64,000 nucleotides of DNA. Source: Sclerotinia nivalis. Lineage: Eukaryota; Ascomycota; Leotiomycetes; Helotiales; Sclerotiniaceae. The notes below the pieces were generated by a model that searched no databases, had not been told where the DNA came from, and saw nothing but the letters and a program-made list of their open reading frames with translations. Shown here in pieces: positions 30,595 to 44,386 of the stretch. Where the stretch lies: the NCBI GenBank assembly GCA_029531795.1, contig JAPEIS010000017.1, positions 248,001 through 312,000 of the forward strand, read 5' to 3'. A program made the position numbers and the translations under genes. How positions within the stretch are numbered: position 1 is the first letter of the stretch; each line of letters begins with the position of its first letter.

Positions 30595-33500
30595 CTAACC
30601 CCCAGCCTTCATCTTCATTTTCATCTTCATTAAAATCTCCGGATCAGCCACCATGTCCGGATCAAGCAGTGTACTCATCGCCTTACTCAACTCCTTAAAA
30701 TCAACCGGTTTAGTCACATAACTATTAAAGCCCGCTTGAACGCATTTTTCCAAAACATCAGCCATGACATTTGCCGAGAGGGCTATGATTGGCATTTTGG
30801 CGTAGGAATTTTGGGCTTCCCATTCGCGGATTTCGCGACACGTTTGGTAGCCGTCTTTTCTGGGCATGTGGAGATCGCACTATATATTGAGTTAATAACG
30901 TAAGGATAGGGGAATGACAGTGGCAGAGAATAGAATGAGAAATACGTACCAAGATTAAAGAATAAAATTCATGAGGCTTGCTGAATACTCTTTCCGTACA
31001 TTCGACTCCATCCATTGCCAATTCAACCGCAATACCAACTTTGCTTAAGAATTTCAAGAGAACTTTTTGATTAACCAAATTGTCCTCCACCAAAAGAATC
31101 TTAAGACCTTTATTTCCAAGACGTTGTCCAACATCAAGATAGTGTTGTTTTTGACTTGCAACTTGTTGCTGGGCGCTTGAACGATTCCGATCAGTACTCA
31201 AATCTCTTTCTTTATCCGGATCAAAAATTACTGCAAATCTTGAAGGCTTAACCGGCTTGTAAATGAACGTAAGACGATTATCCTTAGCCATTTGGTCATA
31301 GTCGTATGATTGAGCCATCTTAATAACTTCTTGTCGTTGTACAGGATCTGATAAAACAACAATTGAAGTTTGAGGTAGCATCACAGATGCGATCAGTTGG
31401 TCAATCAATTGTACAATCTCCTCAGCAGAGCCGAGGTTCAAGACTATATGGGTAAAATTGACAGAATCATCTCCACTGATAAGACTTCGAGCCTCATCAA
31501 CACTTGAAAGTGGAGTTATTTGATGCGGGACGTCCTTCGGTAGAGTGATCTCAATATGTTGTCTCGTAGCTTCGCGACTGTGGGTTTGAGGACAAATAAG
31601 TAGGATTGAGTACATCGGAGGTCGGAAATGCTTTAGGTCTTGTGAGTATTCACTATTTGAACGAGTACTATGTGAGTCTGAAGGAGTCGAGGCGATATTT
31701 GCAGAAGTGAGCGGACGAGTACGCTCAAGAGGTGGCGAGGGTGACGAAAAATGCTTCTCCGGAAGTTCTAGCTTCATTCTTTCCGGAGTACTTGCTCGAG
31801 CAGCCTCACCAAAATGAGCCAGGCTTTGAGCAACAGAAGACCCAGAAGATCGATCTGTGACGCGACTTCGACCAGAGTAGATAGATGGCTCTGAGCTCCC
31901 GGAAGAGGCTACAGCTGGCGAGCCTGCAGATGATTCTATCTTTGGGCTCTCCATGAGGACTACAGGCGAGTGTAATAGCCTTGTAGCCAAGAGTGGATTA
32001 CTGAGCGCTTGTTTAGCAGCGACTTGTGATGATAAATTGTTGGATACTGAGGATGCTGATGACGGAACTTTGCTCAACTGAGGTGTTGAAAGTGGTTCTG
32101 GGTGATCTTCCGCTGTCGGCAGTCCGAACTTGGCAGTAAATGTAAAGGTGGATCCTTTACCGGGGACCGCAGTCCCTTGCATCTTGCCATCATGGAGTTG
32201 AACCAGTTGTCTCGAAATAACCAATCCTAAGCCACTTCCACCATGCTGTCTTGTACTGCTCCCATCTATTTGACTGAAAGGCTTGAAAATGAGATCAGCC
32301 TCTTCTTTGGTGAATCCTCGTCCAGTATCCACAATAGAGTACTCCAGCATTATTTCATTGACTAGTGGCGGTGATTCGTCGTCTATGTATACCCTGCATC
32401 TAGTAAATACTTCTCCAACGGTTGTGAATTTAATTGCGTTGCCGATGACATTGAGTAACACTTGACGAATGCGAAATTTATCTCCCTTAACCATTTCAGG
32501 GACATCAACGTCGACAATATAGTTAAGTTCAAGTCGCTTGGTGATGGCCATAGTGGATACCATTTCATTGACTTCTTCGACCAGAGATCGCGTATGGAAC
32601 CACTCATATGACAATTTCATCATGCCTGCATCCACCTTGGAAAGATCCAATATATCGTTGATGATATTGAGTAAACTGCTGGCACTAGATTGAATCGTGT
32701 TCGTGTAATCGAGCTGTTCATCATTGAGGGTAGTGTCCTGTAGAAAGCTTACCATCCCTGAAATGCCGATCAAAGGTGTTCTGATTTCGTGAGACATGTT
32801 GCTTAAGAACTTGCCCTTAGATTCCATGGCTTCTTTAAGCTTCGTTTCCAGCAATTTATGATCGTTGATGTCAGTGCAAGCACCAAACCAAGAGCCATCA
32901 CCACTTCCAAGGTTAATGTTGTCAACTTCAACACACCGTACAAGATGCCAACGATACTCTCCAGTCTTCGATCTCAATCGGACTTCGGTGGTGTAGGAAA
33001 GTCTCCCATTACTATCTGTAGCGATCTTGATAACCCCAGTTTTCGCCAACTCGGACAAATCTGCCGTGGCAAATTCATATACAGAACTACTACTTGAGCT
33101 ACTGTTTCTTGATAAGGTCTGATGAATTCCTTTCACTGTCTTTTCGGTTGGCGCTTCGGAGGGGTCGGATGACTGCCCTGATATCCCACTGGAAGATGCC
33201 TGAGATGGGTTTCTCGTCGGTTCGCCAGGTTTTTTTGACCGAGTCAAAGGGGTCGGCGGTCTACCGACGGGGATTTGGCATTTTGCAAGATCCTCTGGGT
33301 GCACATAATCCATAAAACCAAGTCCCAAGGCGTCGTTGAAATCTTGTCCGGTATACGAAAGCCATTGCTCGTTTGCAAAGGTTACGCCCTCATCTTCTGT
33401 TGCCGCAAAAATAATCTGAGGAATCAAATTTGCCAGTTGTCGATGCTTGGCTTCTGATGCTTCTATTTCCTCCTGTCGGGCAGCTTTCACTTCTGCAATA

Positions 33501-36500
33501 TGCTGGTCGTGGATGTCCATATGAGAGCCGTACCATTGAACGATCACACCTCTTATATCCCGAGAGCCAACAGCACGGGTGTAGAACCAACGATAACTTC
33601 CGTCGAAACGTCTGATACGCACCTGCATGGAGAACTGCTCACCCGTTTTCACCGCATGAGACCAGGCTTTTAGGTATTCCTCTCTCTCATCAGGGTGAAT
33701 GCTACCCCATGGGTCCTGATATAACTCGGAGACAGTTTGACCACGATACGTAAGATATCGGCTATTCACCCATACTATTTCTCCCGTCTGTGGTAGTGCG
33801 ACAAATACATGCGCAGGTAGAGAATCCAGCATCAAGCCTTTCAAACGATCGGAAGGCGGGGGCATATCAGTAGGTACACTAGCAGGTAATGATCCTTGAC
33901 GCGAATGTTTGGGAATAGAAGGAGCTTTTATCGATGAAGCCGATGTTATCGGTAAGGACTGGAAGGTCGCACCAAAATCTGCACCATAAGAGTGTAGTTG
34001 CGTGTGTTGACGATCAGGCTTACCAGCACCATAAGAAGCACCTCTTATTGCTTGCCGTCTTGGTGAATCGTGGGCATTTTGATGTGAAGGACTGTGTTCA
34101 CGGAGTTCTGCACTCTCATTCGATGGCTCTTTCGATGTTTTATTGTTACGATTTTCTTGCCCGGATGAGTTAGCCGAGGTTTGGGAAACTTCTGCGTCAG
34201 CCTTATTCTTATTCAAATTTTCACCACCGTCGAAGGAAGGGGTAAGTGAAGGGCGATCATCTGATTGACTTCGCGGTATCGACCGGGTCTCAGCAGGCGA
34301 ACTGTCTTTCGATGTACGTCGAACACCTGCTACACCACTTCCCCCCGTGTCCATTCGAGATACATTAGGTCTCCTTGAGCTGAAATAACTCTCAGTTCCT
34401 ACATATCCGGGACTTTCACCGCTGGACTTCCTGTCCAGCGTGAGGCCTACACTGCTCGGATCCCATGACGGGGTACCGCTTGGGGATGCATTGGCACTTC
34501 GTGATACTCCAGAATAATCACTCGGGCTGGTAATGCTTCCTCCAGATTGCTGGCGCATTCCCTCCTCGCCTGGAGAGTAAGAAGGCTGATCGTGAGCATG
34601 TCGACCTCCCGAAGCAATGGCACCAAATCCAGTCGTATGAGGGCGTTTTCGAGACAAACCTGCGACTTCCGTCTCGAGGTTGGAATAATGTCGACAGAGA
34701 GAAAATGAAGTGGCCATATGTGGCGAGAGATGTTCTAAAGAGTGTCTGAGATTAGATGGATAAGGAATAACAGGGCTGAGGATCGAGAGAATTGCAATTG
34801 GACTTCGCTTTTCCTTATATGGTTCTGCCCCTTGCGCTTTGGAAGAATCGGGGTATTTTGGTAACTGATCAATATTTTTACCGCGGCCTGCAGACTTTGA
34901 TTCCATTGCGGCACTATCTAACCGAAATGATTGCACTGGCTTTGAGAGTAAAGGATGCGTTAATGGAATATGTAAAACAGTCCAGGATCTGTCGACTCCA
35001 ATTGCCTCAACTTGCTGCATCTTAGAATAATCTTGAGGAGTGTGATTTGGGTTGAAAGTCTCTTCATCTACTGTCGAGTTCGCAAAGAAAGGATTATCTG
35101 TTGTCTCCACTCTCACGGCTGGAGAAGGAGCCGGTGATTGCGACCATGGCGATGGTGGAGTTTGTTCGTATTCTTCATACCTTGGAAGTGGCAATGGAGG
35201 TTCTGCTGGATCTTGTGCATGTATACTTTTCCCCTTTTCACCAGATTGATAGCGAAAGCTTCGACGTTTATAAGGTTTGGTTCCAAAAAGAGATGAAACT
35301 TGTCCACTAAATTCTGGTGGTCTGTTCTTCTTCAATCGCTCAGGTGATTCTACTTTTGAAGTCATGCTTTCGCTGCCTTTTTCTTCCTCTACCGGGTTGT
35401 TCAAGTACGGATAATCTCGTGTCAGAGCAATGACTCTCTCCCTCTCTAAAACTCTCAGCACGCCACTACTATCAATCAATGGATCAGCTTCATAATCCAA
35501 CGCTTGCAATACCGAAAATACACGTCCTTGCACATCTCTGCTCGATTGTTCAACATTTTCCCAGCTTGCAGTAGGCTTGTGGGCCTCAAATGCCATGTGG
35601 TTTTCCAATGCTTGCAAACTTAATTGTGCATTTTGGAGTGTGCCTGTTCGTGGTGGTTGATCAGGTCTACCAGAAACATAGCTTTTTGCACGAGTAAGAG
35701 GTGAGGGTCTTGCAGTAGTAGTCCTGACGGTTTCAGAAGAGGATGCTGGATCTCTCTTCGTTGCTTCATAGCTAGTGAAAGAGTGTCGACTGGCCAGACC
35801 AGGTCTAGACGTTATGGCCGGTGGTGGTGAGTCGCCAGACGCATATCCTTCGGAAGCTGAAGTCTCGAGGGTATCACCACTGCTGCTGGGTATAAGACTA
35901 CTGCCTCGTGGCAAGTAGGTCAGACTTAATTCATCCTCTTCTGCTACATTGAATGTCGCCTTCTGCCCCCATGGAACATTTTCGATGTCAGTAGAATCTG
36001 CGGGTACTGATAAAGTTATTCTGTCAGCCTTGTAGACATCTCTCATAATTCTTACCACAGTTGTCCACCATGGATCAAGACCAGGTTCGGCCGAAAGCAT
36101 GAGACTAAGATCATATAGGTTGGGTGTTTCAAGTCTTGAACTATCCCCCGACATCTGTGAACCTGTTGGCTGAAAGTTGAGACCCGAAGCTGGGGTTATT
36201 GGTCCCGATAGGACTTGGTCGTGTGGTCCATCATAAAACGAGCCACCAGCAAAATTTGATGGGTTTACAGTGGGTGAGAGGGCAGTGAAAGGTCGATGGT
36301 CATTATAGCTAAGCTGTCTCGGAGTCCGCATCGGTGGGAATGGGTACGAAGGAGTTCTTGCATGTACTGCAGCTGGTGTTTCACCTCCTCGTATAGTCTT
36401 AGCGGACTCGGTCGACGCTGTTTCCATACCAGTGGGAAATGGACTGGAAAACGCTGCCTCTAGTGATGGTGACAGGGCCTCTTCATGGATGGGGGATACT

Positions 36501-37018
36501 CGAGCCTTGCCACCAGCACTGGTGAGTGTCAAGTTTCCTTTAAGTCCTTCCCTATCCTCTAATTGCTTCGCCAACCTCTCTCGATGCTGATTCAATTGCA
36601 ATTGCGCATTCATGGCTCGAAGCCGTTCCACCTCCTCGGCCTGGTCGTGCAACGGTATCCTTCCTGGGGGCAAGCTTTGTTTCCGACCGGGGGCAGAACT
36701 CCTTGACTCCTCTGTATTCTCGTCCTTGGAATTTTGAAGACTGGAAGATCCAACACCCTGAACCTCATTATCACTGGCCATTTCCACATCGCTGGATATT
36801 GAGGGTGCTTTTGCACCGGTAGGGAAATCTGGCATCGAGTCCTTCGCCTTTGAATTTGATGATCGCCCTTCCTTCAATCCATGATTACTCGATGATGAGG
36901 ATAGTAAATGTGTGGATGAGTTGTCAAAATTGTCGTTGCCACTAGATTGTCGCAATCCAGGGCTTTTCTTCGAAGTTGATGAGGATGGTTTGTCAAGAGG
37001 AGAATCCGAAGGTGGCAT
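30595..37018 (-). CDS. PAS-domain hybrid histidine kinase
   Basis: Exon 1 is 37018-30950 and exon 2 is 30879-30595, separated by a 70-bp GTACGT...ATATAG intron, giving 2117 aa. Domains in order: a disordered N-terminus with a short coiled coil near residue 140; a GAF-like segment (about 310-540); PAS 1 (about 1055-1185); PAS 2 (about 1193-1383); HisKA with phospho-accepting His1410 in NMSHEIRTP; an ATPase domain with N-box Asn1527 and DTGRGF; and a C-terminal receiver starting KILLVEDN (about 1969) with phospho-Asp2025 in CDLHMP. It has no transmembrane segment and no HAMP repeats, so it is not the osmosensing class III or the Sln1 class. Such kinases feed the Ypd1 phosphorelay, and the PAS domains suggest redox, light or metabolite sensing. 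The exact class is not assigned. Confidence 0.93.
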
Positions 37019-40000
37019 GCCGTCCTCCCTTGTCGACCCTCCTGCAAACCTCTGGCGCTATTTCGACCCCAGACAAAAAATTATTGCGATCGCTAGTGAA
37101 ACCGCCGCAGCCAGATTCTTCATTCGTGGAGATTTTGGTTGTTTAATGTTGATTTTGAGTTTGATTTGTTTTAATTAGCAACTAGTATGTAGTGCAAAGT
37201 GGAAGACTTTAGTTGGAAATGACGTAGAGGGCAGAATTTAAGGCAATCCGGCAGACAAAAATAGACGACAAATATAGACGACAAATAAATAAAAATGTCA
37301 GAAAATGGTAACGGGAACTTTATCCACTATGGAGGGATTCTCTTGTTTTCTCTTTTTCTTTTTTCTTTTTTCTTTTCTCTCTTCTCTTCTGTTCTGATTC
37401 GGAATAAGATGTGAATTTCTTCAAGAATAAAAAAATAAAGTAATCATTAGGTGGGTAAATAAATGAGTAATCAGATCAAATTATTTTCGAATATCCTTAA
37501 GGTAAGGTAAGGTGTTGTGTGGATAGGTAGGCAGTTAGGTAGGTACCAAAAAAGATTTAAAGGCACAGATAGTTCTCTTTTCCTCAAGATGCATACAATG
37601 GATGGATACCACCCAATATAATACTGGGTCAAGTATGTTTTTAACAGGTTGTTAAACAAGATTGTATGAATGGATGGCAGGTGTAGGATAATATCATAAT
37701 ACACACAGCATAGTATAGTATAGTATAGTATAGTATAGTATAGTATAATAATATATGGACTAACCTAAACCTAAACAAATCAATGAAAAGATCACTGATT
37801 TGAACCAGATCCCAGCTAAATGGGTTAATTGCTGTAATGTGTACTGAATTTTACTGTATATATTAAGTAAGGAAGAGAATGACAAAAGGTCTAGTAATTT
37901 GGTAGGGAAGCTAGAAAAGGTATGAGAGATGAACTAAAGAACTTTTTGTGTGTGACAGAAGTGACAAGAGTGGATTGTGAGGAATAACTCTTTCCTTCCT
38001 TTTCATGGTTGGGGGGGGGTGGAGGGGTTTTTCCTACAACAAGTAGGAAACCCACAAAATCCTTACACACGCGACTGTTAGAAATGTTAAAGAAGAAACA
38101 AGAGACGAGAAACGGAAACATGAGACGGCAATGGTGGATACAAATTAGGTTTAAGAATTGCTTCTAGATGTTTTAACCTCCCGAAAAGGCGTTGGACTCT
38201 GGAGATTGACGCCTGATTTAGACTAATTTAGACTTTGCAAAGATTAAAGATTGGAAGCAATATATTGTTAGTATACATACTAGGTAGGTAGGTAGATAGA
38301 AATTATATACAAATTGAATCTCCGTGATTTCTTTTTCAAAGATCCCAAGATTGATTGAATGATTTCACACTGCTTGAACACTGAGGACCGCTTTCGTACT
38401 TTGATTCAATATACTACCAATCTCTCTTTTATACATATCTATCATATCATATATGAATAAAGTTGCGGTTCTATCAACATTGAAGAGATTTGATCATATT
38501 TCCCTTTCATTTCTATGGTCACAATCACTACCTCACAAACCTCATCTTACTCATATTTTGAACACCGGCACATTGCATTACGTCCCAACCTCCTTGTTTC
38601 TTGGTCTCGAATTGCAATTGCACACCCATAGAATCTATCAGAAAAACAACATATATGTGCCAAGCCTGCGCAGTGATGGCATCATGAATAACTCTACATA
38701 TGATATCGTGTAGCGTGCGAGTGAGACCGAAAGGAGGAATTCCGGGTACGAGAAAGAAGCTGTCAAATTTATTGATGGATGGATGGATGGAGATGAGTTC
38801 GATTCATCTATTTGATGATAACAAGAGCGGGTAGATTTGTGGATCGTTAAAATTCCACATGGCATGTTTCTATCACACGGTTAAGATTTCTACAGAGTTC
38901 TACCTTGAAAGAGCCTCATAGGGCCGTTGAACGGATACCGAATACTCATGTAGTTTTATGTACTGGTATGTATATAGCTCAGTCGTTATTGTGTGAGAAG
39001 GATCGTAGGGCATCCGATGATTGACCATCAAAAATCTCTCTTATATTATGTCGTCTCTTTGGGGAGCAGCGGAAGTGTGAACAAGTTGATAAGTACTGAG
39101 TAATGCTTGAAATGACTGTACTACTTACTATTGAGATATCCCTCTACGGAATGACTCTGTACAAAAAGTGATGGGTCGCGGAGATATATCAGATGGGTGG
39201 TCGGACTCAGATCACTGTTGGCAAGGTTGCAAAGCTGCAAAGAAACGGAAAAAAAAAAATTGAGAAAAAGGTATAACCCGTGAGCGATTCGTCCAATTCG
39301 CGCCAATAATATATGTAATTAAAAGGACCCTGGATAGGAACAGTGACGAAAGTGGCTGCATGATGACTTCATATGTCTTACATATTTACTTGTGCACACA
39401 ACAACCAATTGGATTTATTCTCGTGAGTTGTTGTGCAACCCCTGAAAAGAGTGGGAAACTTCATGAAGTTAGTTATACTCTGTACACAAGTTGTACACAA
39501 GTTGTACAAAACAGTATCCAAAAAGGCTGAAATTAATTTGCTACTCCGTACATGGATGGAACAAGTGTGAGAAGTACCGATAGGTAATATGAACATGGAA
39601 AATTCAGAATAATCATAATTGATTGATGATGTTTACCGGTGAAGGGCCACAATTTCCTCAGGCACTCACGTCTATATTAGTGTACCTAGTATGCATTATT
39701 GCGGTGGGAGATTGTTTACTCCGTACATATCAAATCATCATCGAACAAGGAAGATGCCGGTCGGGTTCACGCTCACCACCTGGCAGCCGGAAGGTAGGGT
39801 TAGCCCGGCTGCACATTCAGCAAATGGGTTTCAGGGGTTTTCGATGAACTTCAAAATGAACAACATTTTAAAATATAAGCTCATGTGATTTGATTTCAAA
39901 GAAAGACGAGGCTTTCAACAACTTCATCATCCATATCAATATCAATATCAGGGACTTTCCTCCGAGGGGTACGAATACTCGTACGAGTATATATGAATAC

Positions 40001-40957
40001 AATTGATTCCCGACCGAATGCCGTGCAGATGTCTTTCAGAACGCTTTAGCCGCGTACCGAACAGCATTACTCAGATATAGAAAGTGCTTGATGTCTCACC
40101 GATAACAATATAATTTCCTTGGAGATCGATCCCAACGATGAAAAGTTAATAAAGAGTTTGCCAAAAGTACAGCGAATACAAATATCCGGGATTGAAAGTC
40201 AATAAATATCATGACAAACATCACCTCTAACTCCAAGTATCTCCGCGACACCACAAATCAGGTATTATTCCGGGAAGTCGGCTTTCCGAATTATCGGTCC
40301 GGTCACAACACAATACGGCTGAAGCTGAGAATAAGTCAATCCCATAAATCCCATTGAATTTTGCCCAAGGGATGCTTCAAGATCATGAGATTTGAATCCT
40401 TACCTCTGTACTCTGTACAGTTCCAACCTGTGTGAACATTGGAGCACACGAAGAAGAAAAGAGATGAGATTTGCATGTTTCCATATTTCCATGTTTCGCC
40501 AAGGTTTGCTCGGATCCCATCCCCGTGTCTTCCCTTTCCTAATATAGCTGCTTCAAGGTCCCAATAAGGAAAGGAGCTTTCCCCGCTTTCTTGTGTCTTG
40601 CATCCCCCTTCCCCAGCCATTTCATATCGTGAACATTCCTCAAACATTCAACACTCAACCTTCTGACCTTCTTTTTGGACAATTTTGGTTTCTTTTTTCT
40701 TTTTGGTTGTGTTATTCATTTAAACAATCACATACAATCTGGCGTGCAGGCAGAAGAAGAGAATTGCTAGGGGATCAAGTAATCGATCAAAGTCAAGATC
40801 TCGTTCGCCTCATCTTCTACATCCACGAACTCCTCTTCCTCCTCCACCAACCCTTCTTCCTAGGATACGAGCAACAACCAAAGCCGAGAATACTTTCGCG
40901 AATTTTGTCATTCCTCTAGCTGGTTTTTTGACCGCGGTGTCGACGCGTCTATACGAT
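37019..40957. other. 3.9-kb intergenic region between divergent genes
   Basis: It holds the upstream regions of the histidine kinase (minus) and the M13 peptidase (plus). It contains a CTTTT/CTCTT-rich tract at 37340-37390, an AGTAT microsatellite (37711-37747), a GGAT run (about 38773-38790), a TAGG run (38280-38296) and a 16-bp palindrome (39975-39990). No open frame of interest has support. Confidence 0.5.
37711..37747. repeat. (TAGTA)n microsatellite
   Basis: About seven uninterrupted pentamer units, upstream of the histidine-kinase gene. Confidence 0.9.
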
Positions 40958-43685
40958 ATGGGTGCCTCTACCAAGAAGCTGCAGAAACAAGGGCAGCCGA
41001 GTGTAGTAGAACAAGTGTTAAATATGTGCGCATCGTCGTCGAGACATGTAGTTGATGAGAATTCAGAGGAGGCACCACTTCTTCGAAAAGAAGTCAATAG
41101 CTCAGAAGACTCTTATTCAACTGCCGGCTCATGGAAAATCAAAAGTCAGAAAGCGAAATGGAGATGGTTTACTCAAAATACCTTGAGGGTTCTGGGGGTC
41201 TTGTTGGCAACAATTATGATCATTACTGCTTGTTTATTCTTTACCGGTATGAATATTTTTATATTCCTCACTTCACCGTTTAATTGCTCTAATCCAACTC
41301 CAACATCCATACATGTCCACAAATTCTATCTTATTGTAGAAATATTCTAGGATAAGTTGCGGTTCACTGACTTTCAAATCAAAAAAATAGTTTTCATACC
41401 TGAGAAGCGAATTCTACAACAAAGTACATGCGATTCTGCAGCATGCGTTCATGCTGCTTCGGAGATTTTATACAACTTATCTCCCAAATATAAGGAGGTT
41501 GACGCGTGCTCGAATTTCGAGGAATTGGTCTGCGGAGGGTGGAGAGATCACCATGATTTGAGGCCCGATCAAGGGGATGCCTTCACAGGAACCATCATGA
41601 GTGAAAATTCACAAACTTTATTGAGGCATATTTTGGAGGGAGAATATCCCAAAGAATCTAGGGTTAGTAACGCCCAATCCCCGGTTACACAATATAGCTA
41701 AAAATATGATAGCACTCGAGCTTCTCTCCTGCCATATTATCATCATCTCCTGCTTCCCTGGACGAAGAGAATTTTGATAAACTTAAAGCAGGCTATGATG
41801 CATGCATGAACGAAACGGAAATCAAGAGTGTCGGCATCACCCCTTTGCAAGACATAACTCAACAAGTGACGGACATGTTTTCAGTGGAAGATTTCAAACA
41901 TATGCTCCTCAAGTCAGAGGACCATGGTAGTCTTGCAGATACTATAGAATACATGGCGAAATTGGGGTCTTCGGCATTTATATCATCTGGTACAGGGCCG
42001 GATGACAAGGACCCCGACACCGTCGTCATCCAGGTTTCACCACCATACAAAATTGGTCTCCCGTCAAAGGAGTATTACAATGATGAAAAGGTAGTGAAGG
42101 ACTATACCCAGACGATTGCACAGGTCATTCCCAAGTTTTTGCCAGAGCATCAAAACTCTACCAAACATTCATCAGACAGTACTGCTATACAAGACAAAGC
42201 AACGAACCTTGCAAGTGGTGTAGTTGCCCTCGAGAGGAAGTTAGCAGCTGCCTCTCCAAATAATGAGGACAGAGACGACGTCACGAAATACTACAATCCA
42301 ATGTCACTTGAAGAGGCTGATAAGCTGACCCCGGAAATTCATCTTTCGAAAATAATCCATAGCTTGGTTCCTGCAGATGTTCGACTCGATCGATTGATTG
42401 TTGCATCACCACAGTACATGCATGCATTATCTGACATACTGAACACTACTCCGAAAGAGGTATTACAGACATACTTCATATGGAAGCTCATCCAGACGTT
42501 CTATCCCGAGATCGAAGCAGATGAGTTGAAACCATATCGTCAATTCATCAATGAGCTTCAAGGGAAGGATCCAAATTCTCAGCCCGAGCGATGGCGCACA
42601 TGCGTTTCGCATGTTGACGATGGACTCGGCTGGATCTTGAGTCGATTTTTCGTTGAGAAGGCTTTTTCTGCTGAGGCTAAGGACTTTGGAGACCAAATTG
42701 TCTCTGATATTAAAGATATGTTCATTGAAAAGCTCAAGGCAACTACCTGGATGGATTCGAGTGTCGTTGATTTAGGTATTGAAAAGGTGCACAAAATTGT
42801 TCAGAAGATCGGATATCCTTCAAAGGTATGTCAATGTCTGATATTGTGAGTATTTACTGCATGTACTAATTGACAAAATAGAGCCCAGACATCATGGATC
42901 CGCAATCTCTCCATAACTACTATGAATCCGTGAAGGTATCGGAATCAACTTACTTCAAAAATTCCCTGGACATGAGACGATTTGAAATTGCTCGTGGATG
43001 GTCAAGTTTGGGAAGACCGGTCGATAGAGATGAATGGGGTATGACAGTGCCAACGGTGAACGCCTACTACAACCCGCCAGGTAATGAGATTGTCTTTCCA
43101 GCCGGCATCATGCAGTTCCCAGTTTTCGACGTAGCAGTTCCTCAATATCTTAGCTACGGTGCTTTCGGAGCTGTTTCCGGACATGAATTATCACACGCTT
43201 TTGATTCTACAGGTCGTCATTACGATCAAAATGGAAACTACACAGACTGGTGGACACCATCTACAGTTGCCGCATTTGAAGAACGCGCCCAATGCTTCAT
43301 TGAACAATATGGTAACTACAGTATTCCCGGCCCAGACGACAAACCCCTTTACGTCAATGGCAAACTCACCCTAGGTGAAAACATTGCCGATGCAGGAGGA
43401 CTATCTGCCTCGTATGCTGCCTGGAAAAGACGTCAAGGAGAAAGTAATGATAAGAATCAAAATTTACCTGGATTATCGGAACATTTCTCACAAGATCAAT
43501 TGTTCTTTGTTAGTTATGCTAATTGGTGGTGTGGAAAGAGTACCAAGGAAACTGCAATAAGTCGACTGTATACGGATCCGCATGCGCCGAAATGGGCGAG
43601 AGTATTGGGGACGATGGCGAATAGTAGGGAGTTTAAGAAGGCTTTTAGTTGTAAGGAGAAGGAACCTGTTTGTGAGTTGTGGTAG
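40958..43685 (+). CDS. M13-family zinc metallopeptidase (neprilysin/ECE type)
   Basis: Four exons (40958-41246, 41391-41662, 41713-42825, 42882-43685) give 825 aa, with all junctions in phase. It is a type II membrane protein: a cytosolic tail of about 75 residues with an EEAPLL motif, one transmembrane segment (about 76-96), then a long ectodomain beginning with the family's paired cysteines (CDSAACVHAA...CSNFEELVCGGW). The zinc site is complete: HELSH at 659-663 and GENIADAGG with Glu724 and Asp728. The substrate-binding NAYYNPPGNEIVFPAG is present. The protein ends CELW, the canonical M13 C-terminal Cys-x-x-Trp. It would cut short peptides in the secretory or vacuolar system or at the surface. 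Substrates are unknown. Confidence 0.95.
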
Positions 43686-44386
43686 GGGTTTGGGTGTTTT
43701 GATGGTTTGGGTTGGTGGTGGAGATGATATGAAGATGTGGTATAGGTTCGACATGGCGGCGTAGGAATCTCAACGGGATGGGATTGCAATGGAGGTTGTT
43801 GGATCGTATAATTAAGGCTCTGGGGGAAGGACTTTGATGGACGCATACATGAGAAATTTGATGAGAGATTGTACATTGATATGATTAGGAAGGATGCGCA
43901 TACACACACACGCACATATACATATCGATATGGATATGGATATGGATACGGGAATAGGATTTTAATGGGATGAATTGAGGTTGATATTAGTAATGGAGAG
44001 GTGTTTATGTATATGGTATTATACAAGCGGGAGGAGAAACGGAGGATAAGAGACGATCAAGGAGAAAGGAGGTTAGTTAATGCTATGAAGTAATTGAGAA
44101 ACTCGAGTATTGAAATGAAACTTTTACAATTGAATTATTAAGTCACTTGTTCTGAAAGTAGCTAGATCCCCCTTGGACACAATTTCTTCCGAGTATTAGA
44201 TATGAACCATTATTCTTCCTAATCCCATTGCTCCTATAAAATCATTCGTATTCGCGTATTGGTGAAATCATAACATATAAACTCCCCCGAAGAACCAAAT
44301 ACCCACATCCCACCTTTAAATATTGAAAAGTATCGCATCCATACTATTATCAAAAGCGCACACCACATTCCTTCTCAAATCAAATC
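43686..44386. other. Convergent 3' spacer
   Basis: Space between the M13 gene (plus) and the cytochrome b561 gene (minus). A GATATG run lies at about 43924-43950. No gene seen. Confidence 0.5.
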
